A stretch of 64,000 nt of DNA. Source: Rhodocyclaceae bacterium. Its GTDB lineage: Bacteria > Pseudomonadota > Gammaproteobacteria > Burkholderiales > Rhodocyclaceae. The notes beneath the pieces were generated by a model. It ran no database searches, had not been told where the DNA came from, and saw only the letters and a list, made by a program, of their open reading frames with translations. The position numbers and the translations under genes were made by a program. The stretch is from positions 186,001-250,000 of the forward strand of contig JALNXH010000002.1 of assembly GCA_023230455.1 (NCBI GenBank). Reading direction: 5' to 3'. Positions 41,899-50,624 of the stretch are shown piece by piece; position 1 is the stretch's first letter, and the number at the start of each line of letters is the position of its first letter.

Positions 41899-43379
41899 GC
41901 GCGAACCTGATCAACGCCTCGCTCAAGGAGCTTGCCGCCGCATTGGCGGCGAAGCGGGTGTCGGCGGTCGAGCTGGCAACGCTGTTTCTCGATCGGATCG
42001 AGAGGTTCAACCCCACCTACAACGCCTTCATTACGCTTGATCGGACCAGAACCCTGGCACAGGCCGCGGATGCCGACGCCCGGCGCGCGGCCGGAGAGAG
42101 CGGGCCGCTGCTGGGCATTCCTCTCGGACACAAGGATATTTTCTGCACCGAAGGGTGGCTGACCACTTGCGGCTCGAAGATGCTCGCCAATTTCATCAGC
42201 CCTTACGATGCCACCGTCGTCGCCCGCTTCAAACAGGCCGGTGCGGTGATGCTGGGCAAGCTCAACATGGACGAGTTCGCCATGGGCTCGTCCAACGAGA
42301 CGTCGCATTTCGGCCCGGTGAAGAACCCGTGGGACGCGAACCGAGTTCCCGGCGGCTCTTCCGGTGGTTCGGCGGCGGCCGTCGCCGCCCGCCTGGCGCC
42401 GGCGGTGACGGGTACCGATACCGGCGGTTCGATTCGCCAGCCGGCGAGCCTGTGCGGCCTTACCGGCCTTAAACCGACCTACGGTGTGGTCAGCCGCTAC
42501 GGCATGATCGCCTTCGCGTCGTCGCTCGACCAGGCTGGCCCGATGGCCAAATCGGCCGAGGACTGCGCGTTGCTGCTCAATGCGATGGCTGGTTTCGACG
42601 AACGCGATTCGACTTCGTTGCAACGCGAGGCCGAGGACTACACCCGCGATTTGGCCAAACCGCTCACCGGTCTGCGCATCGGCTTGCCGCAGGAGTTCTT
42701 CGGCCCCGGCATGGGCGACGATGTGCGTACTGCGGTCGATGCCGCGCTGGCCGAATACCGCAAGCTTGGCGCCGTTACGGTCGACATCAGTCTGCCCAAT
42801 TCAGCGCTGTCGGTACCGGCCTACTACGTGATTGCACCGGCCGAGGCCAGTTCGAACCTGTCGCGCTTCGATGGCGTGCGCTATGGTCATCGGGCGGCCG
42901 AATATGCCGACCTCAACGACATGTATTGCAAGAGCCGCGCCGAAGGCTTCGGCGCCGAGGTCAAGCGCCGCATCCTGATCGGCACTTATGTGCTGTCGCA
43001 CGGCTACTACGACGCCTATTATCTGAAGGCGCAGAAAGTCCGGCGCCTGATCGCCAACGATTTCGTCGAGGCCTTCAAGCGTTGCGACGTGATCGCCGGC
43101 CCGGCCTCGCCGTCGGTGGCCTTCCGCTTTGGCGAGAAGAGCGCGGATCCTGTACAGATGTATCTGTCGGACATCTACACCATCTCTACCAACCTCGCCG
43201 GCCTGCCTGGGATGTCGCTACCCTGCGGCTTCGGCCGGGGCGGCATGCCGGTCGGGTTGCAGTTGATCGGTGATTGGCTTGGCGAAGGGAGGATTCTCAA
43301 CGTCGCACATCAATACCAACAACAAACCGACTGGCATCTGCGAATGCCGGATGACGCTCGACAAGGGGAGTCCGTATGA
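41895..43379 (+). CDS. gatA: Asp/Glu-tRNA amidotransferase subunit A
   Basis: Amidase-signature glutaminase that releases ammonia for amidation of mischarged Asp-tRNA(Asn) or Glu-tRNA(Gln). It is 494 aa. The catalytic triad is Lys80 (GHKDIF), Ser155 (GGSSGGSAA) and Ser179 (TDTGGSIR), matching GatA numbering. It overlaps gatC upstream and the PhaJ-like gene downstream by 4 bp each. Confidence 0.96.
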   Translation: MSANLINASLKELAAALAAKRVSAVELATLFLDRIERFNPTYNAFITLDRTRTLAQAADADARRAAGESGPLLGIPLGHKDIFCTEGWLTTCGSKMLANFISPYDATVVARFKQAGAVMLGKLNMDEFAMGSSNETSHFGPVKNPWDANRVPGGSSGGSAAAVAARLAPAVTGTDTGGSIRQPASLCGLTGLKPTYGVVSRYGMIAFASSLDQAGPMAKSAEDCALLLNAMAGFDERDSTSLQREAEDYTRDLAKPLTGLRIGLPQEFFGPGMGDDVRTAVDAALAEYRKLGAVTVDISLPNSALSVPAYYVIAPAEASSNLSRFDGVRYGHRAAEYADLNDMYCKSRAEGFGAEVKRRILIGTYVLSHGYYDAYYLKAQKVRRLIANDFVEAFKRCDVIAGPASPSVAFRFGEKSADPVQMYLSDIYTISTNLAGLPGMSLPCGFGRGGMPVGLQLIGDWLGEGRILNVAHQYQQQTDWHLRMPDDARQGESV

Positions 43380-43801
43380 CCAACAGCTATACCGCCGCGC
43401 AATTGAAGCCGGGGATGAGCGCCAGCGTCGCGAAGACCATTACCGACGCAGACATTTTGATGTTCGCCGCTGTTTCGACGGACATGAATCCAATGCATAT
43501 CGACGAGGAATATGCCAAGCAGACCATCTTCCACGGCCGCATCGCCCACGGCATGCTGACCTCCGGCCTGATTTCGGCCGTATTGGCCAATCAGCTGCCC
43601 GGCCCGGGCACCGTTTATCTTGGCCAGACCCTGAAATTCAAGGGTCCGGTACACCCCGGCGATACGGTGAAAGCCACGGTGACGGTGAAGGAGGTGATGG
43701 TGGAAAAAAATCGCGCCGTTTTGACGACCGTGTGCACCATCGGTGACAAGGTGATCATAGAGGGCGAAGCCACGGTGATGTGCCCTGCGGCCGCCAACTG
43801 A
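43376..43801 (+). CDS. MaoC-like (R)-specific enoyl-CoA hydratase, PhaJ type
   Basis: Hot-dog-fold protein of 141 aa. The hydratase motif has Asp36 and His41 in STDMNPMHID, followed by FHGRIAHGM. These residues correspond to the catalytic pair of PhaJ, which hydrates trans-2-enoyl-CoA to (R)-3-hydroxyacyl-CoA, often feeding polyhydroxyalkanoate synthesis. It is inserted between gatA (4-bp overlap) and gatB (23-bp gap), an unusual guest in the amidotransferase operon. Function in PHA is inference. Confidence 0.87.
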   Translation: MTNSYTAAQLKPGMSASVAKTITDADILMFAAVSTDMNPMHIDEEYAKQTIFHGRIAHGMLTSGLISAVLANQLPGPGTVYLGQTLKFKGPVHPGDTVKATVTVKEVMVEKNRAVLTTVCTIGDKVIIEGEATVMCPAAAN

Positions 43802-43824
43802 ACGCGAACATTATCGGATCTGAC

Positions 43825-45285
43825 ATGCATAGGGAAGCACAGTGGGAGGTGGTGATCGGGTTGGAAACCCACGCCCAGCTCCGAACCCAATCGAAAATAT
43901 TCTCCGGCGCGCCCACCGCATTCGGCGCCGCGCCGAACGGGCAGGCGTGCGCCGTGGACATCGCCTTGCCCGGCGTGCTGCCGGTGCTCAACCGCGAGGC
44001 GGTGGTTTGTGCGATCAAGTTCGGGCTGGCCGTCGGCGCACAGATTGCCCCGCGCTCGATCTTCGCGCGCAAGAACTATTTCTATCCCGACCTGCCCAAG
44101 GGCTACCAGATCAGCCAGTTCGAGATTCCCGTAGTCTCCGGTGGTGGTTTGAGAATTCAGATCGGCCAGGGTGACCGCAGCGTCGAGAAGTACGTAAACC
44201 TGACCCGCGCCCATCTCGAAGAGGATGCCGGTAAGTCGCTGCACGAAGACTTCCACGGCAAGACCGGCATCGACCTCAACCGCGCCGGTACGCCGTTGCT
44301 GGAGATCGTTTCCGAGCCGGACATGCGTTCCTCCGCCGAGGCGGTGGCCTATGCCAAGGCGCTGCACGCGCTGGTGCAGTGGATCGGTATCTGCGACGGC
44401 AATATGCAGGAAGGCTCGTTCCGCTGCGACGCCAACGTCTCCGTACGCCGTCCCGGCGAACCGCTGGGCACGCGGCGCGAAATCAAGAACCTGAACTCCT
44501 TCCGTTTCATGCAGCAGGCCATCGATTACGAGATCCAGTGGCAGATCAACGAAATCGAGGAGGGCCGCACGATCCAGCAGGCGACCGTGCTGTTCGACCC
44601 GGATACGGGCGAAACCCGTTCCATGCGCAGCAAGGAGGATGCACAAGATTATCGCTACTTCCCCGATCCCGATCTGTTGCCGCTGGAGATCAAGGCGGAT
44701 TGGATCGCCGAGGTAAAGGCCGGCATGCCGGAACTGCCGGAAGCCATGAAGGCTCGCTTCGAAGCGGATTACGGCCTCTCCGCCTACGATGCGGTGGCGC
44801 TTACCGCCACTCTGGATACTGCGCGCTACTTCGAGCAGACCGTTGCCGTTGCCGGGACGGGCAGCGCCAAGCCGTGCGCCAACTGGGTGATGGGCGAGGT
44901 TGCTGCGCGGCTGAACAAGGAGGGGCTGGATATCACCGCTTCGCCGGTGAGCCCGCGGCAGTTGGGCGGCGTGGTCGTGCGTATCGTCGACAACACCATC
45001 TCCAACAAGATCGCCCGCGACGTGTTCGAGGCCCTTTGGAACGGCGAAGGCACTGATGCCGACGGTGTCATCGAGGCCAAAGGCCTGAAGCAGATCACCG
45101 ACAGCGGCGCCATCGAAAAGATCATTGACGAGGTGTTGGCAGCCAATCAGAAGTCGGTGGAGGAGTTCCGTGCCGGCAAGGAAAAAGCCTTCAACGCGCT
45201 GGTCGGCCAAGCCATGAAGGCGACCAAGGGCAAGGCCAATCCGCAACAGGTCAATGATCTGTTGCGCGCCAAACTCGGCGCCTGA
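43825..45285 (+). CDS. gatB: Asp/Glu-tRNA amidotransferase subunit B
   Basis: Kinase/amidotransferase subunit that binds and phosphorylates mischarged tRNA. It is 486 aa from the ATG at 43825. WEVVIGLETHAQL at the N-terminus, NYFYPDLPKGYQISQ, DLNRAGTPLLEIVSEPDM and the C-terminal YqeY-like tail are diagnostic. A longer reading from 43780 starts inside the PhaJ-like gene and is not used. Confidence 0.96.
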   Translation: MHREAQWEVVIGLETHAQLRTQSKIFSGAPTAFGAAPNGQACAVDIALPGVLPVLNREAVVCAIKFGLAVGAQIAPRSIFARKNYFYPDLPKGYQISQFEIPVVSGGGLRIQIGQGDRSVEKYVNLTRAHLEEDAGKSLHEDFHGKTGIDLNRAGTPLLEIVSEPDMRSSAEAVAYAKALHALVQWIGICDGNMQEGSFRCDANVSVRRPGEPLGTRREIKNLNSFRFMQQAIDYEIQWQINEIEEGRTIQQATVLFDPDTGETRSMRSKEDAQDYRYFPDPDLLPLEIKADWIAEVKAGMPELPEAMKARFEADYGLSAYDAVALTATLDTARYFEQTVAVAGTGSAKPCANWVMGEVAARLNKEGLDITASPVSPRQLGGVVVRIVDNTISNKIARDVFEALWNGEGTDADGVIEAKGLKQITDSGAIEKIIDEVLAANQKSVEEFRAGKEKAFNALVGQAMKATKGKANPQQVNDLLRAKLGA

Positions 45286-45288
45286 AAA

Positions 45289-45314
45289 AAGAAGGCCGCG
45301 GTCGCGGCCTTCTT
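45289..45314. terminator. Bidirectional intrinsic terminator after gatB
   Basis: A perfect 12-bp inverted repeat AAGAAGGCCGCG / CGCGGCCTTCTT (45289-45300, 45303-45314), flanked by AAAAAA on the left. It serves gatB on the plus strand and the convergent DUF4124 gene on the minus strand. Confidence 0.8.
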
Positions 45315-45344
45315 CGTTACGGTTTCCCAGGAATCCCTTAAGGT

Positions 45345-45968
45345 TTAGGGTGCCTTGTCCTTCTCGTTGCGCAGTTCGCGCAGGCGCTGTCGGTCGGTTT
45401 CGAAGCGGCCTTTGATGTCTTCGATTTCCTTCTTCTTCGCCTCGACGGCGGCACCATGGGCCTGGATATCGGCTTCGTTACGCTTGATCGAGTCCTTCAG
45501 ATCCTCGGGCAGCGCATTGTTCTTGTAGAACTCCTTGTCCTTGCCCAGTTTCAGTTTGGCCTTCTGCGCGGCGGCCAGTTTGTCTTGGGCCTGAACGATG
45601 CTCCGCTCCACTTCCTTAACTTGGCGATCGCGCGCCACGTCGAGATCCTGTTCTGTAGCGTAGGTGGTCATCAGCGCCACGTCGCGGCGTTTCTGCTCCT
45701 GCGCCAGCCGGTCGGCCTCGCGCTGCTTCTTCAGTTCCGCATCGCGTACCGCTTGCTGGGCTTCAGTCAGCGGCGCCTCGACATTGCGAACCTTGACTCC
45801 GCGTTCGTTGAATTCGGTATAGGCGCGGGTGCGGCATTTTTCCGGCAATACGTCACTACAGTAACGGGCACCTTGGTCGTCCACGCAGCAGAAGCTGCGT
45901 GCGGCATAGGCCGCAGGTGCGGAGAGCAAAAGGGTCGCGAGCAAGATCGCGGTCAGGGATTTCAGCAT
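45345..45968 (-). CDS. Periplasmic DUF4124-like protein with coiled coil
   Basis: 207 aa with a signal peptide ending near AYAARS. A short DUF4124-like segment contains four cysteines (FCCVDDQGARYCSDVLPEKC). A long charged coiled coil (about 65-200) rich in Lys, Glu and Gln follows. Function unknown. Its start overlaps the pyrE stop by 7 bases, so it is co-transcribed with pyrE. Confidence 0.75.
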   Translation of the reverse strand: MLKSLTAILLATLLLSAPAAYAARSFCCVDDQGARYCSDVLPEKCRTRAYTEFNERGVKVRNVEAPLTEAQQAVRDAELKKQREADRLAQEQKRRDVALMTTYATEQDLDVARDRQVKEVERSIVQAQDKLAAAQKAKLKLGKDKEFYKNNALPEDLKDSIKRNEADIQAHGAAVEAKKKEIEDIKGRFETDRQRLRELRNEKDKAP

Positions 45969-46624
45969 GACTCAGCCTCCAGGATTCCGTATTGTTCGCG
46001 ATAGCGGATAACCGCCTCCAGATTGCGCTGCAAGTCGGGATTGTCGCCCAGATAGGCGATCAAATCGGTCAGCCCCGCCACCGCCAGCACCGGCATGGCG
46101 TAATTCTGCTGCACTTCCTGGACCGCGGAAAGGGTGCCGCTGCCGCGTTCCTGCCGATCCAGTGCGATCACGACGCCTGCCGGAACGGCGCCTGCGGCAC
46201 GGATCAACTCCACCGATTCGCGCACCGAGGTGCCGGCGGAGATGACGTCGTCGACAATCAGCACCCGGCCGGCAAGCGGGGCTCCAACCAGCGTACCGCC
46301 TTCGCCGTGGTCCTTGGCTTCCTTGCGGTTGTAGGCGTAGGGCAGGTTGATGCCGAGCCGGGCGAGGCTGATGGCGATGCCGGCGACGAGGGGGATGCCC
46401 TTGTAGGCCGGGCCGAAGAGCACGTCGAACTTGAGGCCGGAATCGACGATTGCCCGGGCGTAGAACTCGCACAACTTGGCCAGCGACTCGCCGTCGTTGA
46501 ACAGGCCGGCGTTGAAAAAGTAGGGGGACAGACGCCCGGCTTTGGTGGTGAACTCGCCAAAGCGCAGTACGCCACGTACACAGGCGAAGGCGATGAACTC
46601 GCGGCTAAAATCCTTGGATGTCAT
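45962..46624 (-). CDS. pyrE: Orotate phosphoribosyltransferase
   Basis: Joins orotate to PRPP to make OMP in pyrimidine synthesis. It is 220 aa. The PRPP-binding motif VLIVDDVISAGTS near 120-132 and the N-terminal FTTKAGRLSPYFFNAG are family markers. It diverges from xth with only 16 bases between the start codons, so the promoters of each overlap the other's coding region. Confidence 0.95.
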   Translation of the reverse strand: MTSKDFSREFIAFACVRGVLRFGEFTTKAGRLSPYFFNAGLFNDGESLAKLCEFYARAIVDSGLKFDVLFGPAYKGIPLVAGIAISLARLGINLPYAYNRKEAKDHGEGGTLVGAPLAGRVLIVDDVISAGTSVRESVELIRAAGAVPAGVVIALDRQERGSGTLSAVQEVQQNYAMPVLAVAGLTDLIAYLGDNPDLQRNLEAVIRYREQYGILEAESC

Positions 46625-46640
46625 AGCCGGGCCATTCTAC

Positions 46641-47423
46641 ATGCTCAGAATCGTGTCGTTTAACCTCAACGGAATCCGCTCTGCCGCCAACAAGGGTGTG
46701 TTCGATTGGCTCGCCGGACACGGTGCGGATATCGTCTGTCTCCAGGAACTTAAGGCGCAGATGCCGGATATGAGTGCGCAAATGCGTGCTCCCGAGGGTT
46801 ATCGGGGTTGGTTTCATTGCGCCGAAAAGAAAGGCTACAGCGGCGTCGGCATCTACGCCCGCAAGGCGCCGGATCGGGTCATCGAAGGCATCGGCCATCC
46901 TGCCTTTGATGCCGAAGGGCGCTATATCCGGGCCGATTTCGGCAATCTTTCCGTTATTTCGCTGTACGTTCCGTCCGGTTCCAGTTCGCCCGAGCGACAG
47001 GAGATGAAATTTCTGTTCATGGACGAGTTCTTTCCGGTGCTCGCCGAACTGCGTGCGGAAGGCCAGGAAATCGTCATCTGCGGCGACTGGAACATCGCTC
47101 ACAAGGAAATCGACCTGAAGAACTGGAAGGGCAACCTGAAGAACAGCGGCTTTCTGCCGGAGGAACGGGCCTGGCTGACGCGGGTATTCGACGAACTGGG
47201 CTGGGCCGACGTGTATCGCCGGCTCTACCCCGCGGCGGAGGGCGAGGCTTATACGTGGTGGAGCAATCGCGGCCAGGCGCGGGCGAAGAACGTCGGTTGG
47301 CGCATCGATTACCAGATCGCGACCCCGGGTATCGCGCAACGGGCCCGGGCTGCTTCGATATACAAGGCATCGTGGTTCAGCGATCACGCGCCTCTGACGA
47401 TCGATTACGACATCCAGACGTGA
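46641..47423 (+). CDS. xth: Exodeoxyribonuclease III
   Basis: AP endonuclease/3'-5' exonuclease of the EEP superfamily used in base excision repair. It is 260 aa from the ATG at 46641. Motifs are MLRIVSFNLNGIRSA, CLQELKAQ (metal-binding Glu), ICGDWNIAH and the C-terminal SDHAPLTIDYD with the catalytic Asp-His. A longer frame starting inside pyrE on the other strand is spurious. Confidence 0.94.
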   Translation: MLRIVSFNLNGIRSAANKGVFDWLAGHGADIVCLQELKAQMPDMSAQMRAPEGYRGWFHCAEKKGYSGVGIYARKAPDRVIEGIGHPAFDAEGRYIRADFGNLSVISLYVPSGSSSPERQEMKFLFMDEFFPVLAELRAEGQEIVICGDWNIAHKEIDLKNWKGNLKNSGFLPEERAWLTRVFDELGWADVYRRLYPAAEGEAYTWWSNRGQARAKNVGWRIDYQIATPGIAQRARAASIYKASWFSDHAPLTIDYDIQT

Positions 47424-47460
47424 TCGACGAGGCTCCGACATTCTCCCGCGGAGGCAACCC

Positions 47461-49101
47461 ATGAATGCAATGCTGTTCGACTATGTCATCGTTGGCGGCG
47501 GCAGCGCGGGTTGCGTCCTGGCGGCGCGCCTCAGCGAGGACCCGTCGGTCTCCGTGGCTTTGCTCGAAGCGGGGCCTATCGACAAGAGCGTATTGATTCA
47601 CTGCCCTGCGGGGCTGGCCGTCCTTGCTATGAATGGCGGTGCCAACTGGGGATTCGAGACCATTCCTCAGCCGGGACTGAACGGGCGGCGCGGTTATCAG
47701 CCACGCGGCAAAGTGTTGGGCGGATCAAGCTCGGTTAACGCGATGGTCTATATCCGGGGCCACCGAAGCGACTATGAGCGGTGGGCCGCAGAGGGCAATG
47801 ACGGCTGGGGTTGGGACGATGTGCTGCCCTGGTTCAAGCATTCGGAAAATAACGAACGCGGCGCGAATGCGTTCCATGGGGCCGGAGGATTGCTCAATGT
47901 GATGGATCTGCGCAGCCCAAACCCGATCGTCTCGGCTTTTGTGGCGGCGGGACTACAGGCAGGCTGGCCGTTCAATGAGGATTTCAACGGGGCAGACCAG
48001 GAGGGCATTGGGCCGTACCAGGTTACCCAACGCAACGGCGAACGGTTCAGCGCCGCCAAGGCTTACCTTGCCTCCAATTCGACACGCCCCAACCTCACCG
48101 TGGTCACGGGGTTCCACGCCTCGCGCATCGTGCTGGAGGGGCGCCGCGCAACTGGCGTGGAGGGCGTGCGCGATGGCGAGCGCCTGACGGTGCGGGCGCG
48201 ACATGAAGTGTTGCTGGCGGCGGGCGCGCTACAGTCGCCGCAGTTGCTGATGCTCTCCGGGATTGGCGCACCGAATGAGCTGATGCGCCACGGCCTTCCT
48301 GTGCATCATCGCCTCGACGGCGTGGGCCGCAACCTGCACGACCATGTTGATGTCGTGCAGGTCGTGGAGACCCCGGGGCTGAAAGACCTCTTCGGGATTT
48401 CGCCGGGCGGCATATTGCGTGTGCTGCGCGCGATGGCAACGTGGCATCGACACCGGTCCGGCCTGCTGACCTCGAATTTTGCCGAGGCAGGAGGCTTTAT
48501 CCGAAGTCGTCCGGAAGAACCCATTCCCGATCTGCAACTGCATTTCGTGGTCGGTAAACTTGTCGATCACGGCCGCCAGATGGTTTTGGGACACGGTTAT
48601 TCGTGCCATGTATGCCTGCTTCGCCCGAGGAGCCGCGGCAGCCTGACACTGGCCGATGCCGACCCGCGCTCCGCGCCGCGCATCGACCCGAATTTTCTTG
48701 GCGATGCCGACGATGTCGCGCGTCTGATGCGCGGATTCATACTGATGCGCAATCTGCTGGGCCAGCCGGCGCTTTCCCGACTTGGAGGCAGGGAGCGCAT
48801 GCCTTTGGCAGAACCGCATTCCGAAGTGGAGATTGAGCGCCTCATCCGCGACCGTGCCGACACGATCTACCATCCGGTAGGCACGTGCCGCATGGGCACC
48901 GACACGCTGGCGGTCGTTGATCTGCGCTTGCGGGTGCACGGTCTCGACGGATTGCGCGTCGTGGATGCGTCGGTGATGCCGAGCATCGTAGGCGGGAACA
49001 CCAATGCCCCGGTGATCATGATCGCCGAACGTGCTTCAGCCATGGTGGCCGCTGCCCGACGTGGTGGAGATGAAATGGCTGCCGCGCGGATTGCGGGCTA
49101 G
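47461..49101 (+). CDS. GMC-family FAD oxidoreductase (choline dehydrogenase-like)
   Basis: 546 aa. The N-terminal FAD site VIVGGGSAGCVLAARL is at 9-24, the GMC signature 1 region RGKVLGGSSSVNAMVYIRG near 83-101, signature 2 GALQSPQLLMLSGIG near 256-270, and the active-site His pair in YHPVGTCRMG and the GGNTNAPVIMIAERA stretch near the end. Such enzymes oxidise alcohols; alkanol, choline or polyethylene-glycol types cannot be separated by eye. It appears to be a single-gene unit after xth. Confidence 0.9.
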   Translation: MNAMLFDYVIVGGGSAGCVLAARLSEDPSVSVALLEAGPIDKSVLIHCPAGLAVLAMNGGANWGFETIPQPGLNGRRGYQPRGKVLGGSSSVNAMVYIRGHRSDYERWAAEGNDGWGWDDVLPWFKHSENNERGANAFHGAGGLLNVMDLRSPNPIVSAFVAAGLQAGWPFNEDFNGADQEGIGPYQVTQRNGERFSAAKAYLASNSTRPNLTVVTGFHASRIVLEGRRATGVEGVRDGERLTVRARHEVLLAAGALQSPQLLMLSGIGAPNELMRHGLPVHHRLDGVGRNLHDHVDVVQVVETPGLKDLFGISPGGILRVLRAMATWHRHRSGLLTSNFAEAGGFIRSRPEEPIPDLQLHFVVGKLVDHGRQMVLGHGYSCHVCLLRPRSRGSLTLADADPRSAPRIDPNFLGDADDVARLMRGFILMRNLLGQPALSRLGGRERMPLAEPHSEVEIERLIRDRADTIYHPVGTCRMGTDTLAVVDLRLRVHGLDGLRVVDASVMPSIVGGNTNAPVIMIAERASAMVAAARRGGDEMAAARIAG

Positions 49102-49133
49102 CCGGTGCCGCTGCTTAAGTTAAACCACCGGCT
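49100..49133 (+). terminator. Terminator-like hairpin after the GMC gene
   Basis: AGCCGGTG (49100-49107, beginning in the stop codon) pairs with CACCGGCT (49126-49133). The loop is long and the T-tract weak (GTTG), so confidence is modest. Confidence 0.35.
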
Positions 49134-49212
49134 GTTGATCCATGACATTGCGCACCTTTGGCAAACCCGGTAGCCTTCTTCCATTACCTTAAACCCGTAT
49201 TCCCGAAAGGAG

Positions 49213-49524
49213 ATGAACATGACTGATGCCGTAACCAAGGAAAAACTCGTCGCCGACTTCAAGGTTGTTGTCGCCGATGCCGAAGAGTTGCTGAAAGCCA
49301 CTGCCGGCCAAGCTGGCGACAAGGTTGCCGAGCTGCGCAGCAAGGCGCAGGCAAACCTCGCCGTCGCCAAGGCCAGCCTCGCCGACGCACAGGCCGCTGT
49401 GGTCGAAAAAGCCAAGGTTGCCGGACGCGCCGCAGACGAGTACGTGCATGACAATCCCTGGCGCTCGGTCGGTATCGCCGCTGGCGTCGGACTCGTTATC
49501 GGGCTACTGATCGGCCGTCGCTAA
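49213..49524 (+). CDS. ElaB/YqjD-type DUF883 membrane-anchored protein
   Basis: 103 aa with AAAGGAG upstream of the ATG. A helical, Ala/Lys-rich N-terminal part is followed by YVHDNPWRSVGIAAGVGLVIGLLIGRR. That single C-terminal anchor with the NPW motif is the family signature. Relatives tether ribosomes to the membrane in stationary phase. It heads a run of four small genes with short gaps. Confidence 0.9.
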   Translation: MNMTDAVTKEKLVADFKVVVADAEELLKATAGQAGDKVAELRSKAQANLAVAKASLADAQAAVVEKAKVAGRAADEYVHDNPWRSVGIAAGVGLVIGLLIGRR

Positions 49525-49531
49525 TCCACCG

Positions 49532-49918
49532 ATGAGCGAGTCCTCCGGCGGCCTGCTCGGTTCACTGCGCGGCCTCGCGGTTCACGCGGTCGAGGTGTTG
49601 CAGAACCGCGTCGAATTGATGCTCACCGAGATCGAGGAGGAGAAGGAACGCCTGTTGCGGACCCTCGCCCTGGGCGCTGCCGCCGTCTTTCTGCTCAGCG
49701 CTGGCGTCGTGTTCCTGGCGATCTTTCTGACCGTACTGTTCTGGGAGGAGCATCGCCTGCTGACGCTGGGCCTGCTCGCGGGATTCTTTTTTATTGCCGG
49801 TTTCGCTTCCCTGGTCGGCGCTTCGCGCCAGACGCGGCGCACTTCAAAACTGCTGGGTGCCAGCCGGGACGAACTGGCTCGCGACAAGGCAGCCTTGAAA
49901 GGGCATCTTTCGCCATGA
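49532..49918 (+). CDS. YqjE-like membrane protein (phage holin superfamily III fold)
   Basis: 128 aa. GLLGSLRGLAVHAVEVLQNRVELMLTEIEEEKERLLR precedes two hydrophobic segments (about 45-65 and 73-92), then a charged tail. Despite the family name it is a chromosomal membrane protein regularly found after ElaB-type genes. Function is unknown. It overlaps the next gene by 4 bp. Confidence 0.85.
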   Translation: MSESSGGLLGSLRGLAVHAVEVLQNRVELMLTEIEEEKERLLRTLALGAAAVFLLSAGVVFLAIFLTVLFWEEHRLLTLGLLAGFFFIAGFASLVGASRQTRRTSKLLGASRDELARDKAALKGHLSP

Positions 49919-50205
49919 GCGCCCGCCTGCTGGAACTGGCGCTGAAAAAGCAACGCCTACAGTTTCAAAGCGCCGCCCTGCGGCAGAAGCTCCAGGCCGA
50001 TGTCGCAGGACTGGCGCCGCTGTTCAGGGCGGGCGATAGCGTGGTATCCGGTGTGCGCTGGATAAGGGATCGGCCGCAGTGGGTTGCCGGTGTGGCGGCG
50101 TTGCTGCTGGTGACGCGGCCGCATTGGTTGTGGCGCTGGACGCGCCGCGGTTTCTTTACTTGGCAAACCTGGCGCCGGCTGCGCGACTGGTCGGCTGAAC
50201 GCTAG
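49915..50205 (+). CDS. YqjK-like small protein
   Basis: 96 aa. The Lys/Arg/Gln-rich N-terminus (ELALKKQRLQFQSAALRQKL) and a weakly hydrophobic segment near 56-74 with WVAGVAALLLV match the YqjK-type partner of ElaB and YqjE. The ATG overlaps the stop of the previous gene. Confidence 0.8.
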   Translation: MSARLLELALKKQRLQFQSAALRQKLQADVAGLAPLFRAGDSVVSGVRWIRDRPQWVAGVAALLLVTRPHWLWRWTRRGFFTWQTWRRLRDWSAER

Positions 50206-50210
50206 CCGCA

Positions 50211-50540
50211 GTGAAGGCGGGTTCTGGCTGGCGCGACTCCGTCAAGATTCTCTCTTGGCGACATATGCTCGCCGCACAAGGGCGCGAGCGGAGCCGGATC
50301 GTCAGCGAATTCGGCCAAATCAAGGGGTTGATGCCGTTGCTGATGAAGCACCGCAATGGTGAGCAGTGGACGCATTCCGACCGGCTGCTGCTGCGCCAGC
50401 AGTTGTGTGCGCTCACTCATATGTTCCCCTATCTGACAATTCTTGCCCTGCCGGGATCCTTTCTGCTGCTGCCGATCCTGGCATGGTGGCTGGACCGCCG
50501 CCGCTCCCGGCGCGATGACGACGTGGAAATCGCTACTTGA
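50211..50540 (+). CDS. Small membrane protein resembling the LETM1 membrane region
   Basis: 109 aa starting at a GTG 6 bases after the previous stop. A basic N-terminal helical part is followed by LTHMFPYLTILALPGSFLLLPILAWWLDRR, one transmembrane segment with the Pro-Gly pattern of LETM1-type proteins, and a basic/acidic tail. The LETM1 similarity is my impression from pattern; treat the protein as hypothetical and co-transcribed with the ElaB-type cluster. Confidence 0.6.
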   Translation: MKAGSGWRDSVKILSWRHMLAAQGRERSRIVSEFGQIKGLMPLLMKHRNGEQWTHSDRLLLRQQLCALTHMFPYLTILALPGSFLLLPILAWWLDRRRSRRDDDVEIAT

Positions 50541-50624
50541 TTCCGTTTGTGTGTTTGACGTTTGGCGCTTTTTTTGCGTTATTTGCAATGCTTCGATCGG
50601 AGAATATCGCTAGCATTCTGTTCC

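Noticed and set aside
43615..45246. 543-codon open frame opposite gatB
   Set aside because: Antisense shadow of gatB with no recognisable domain.
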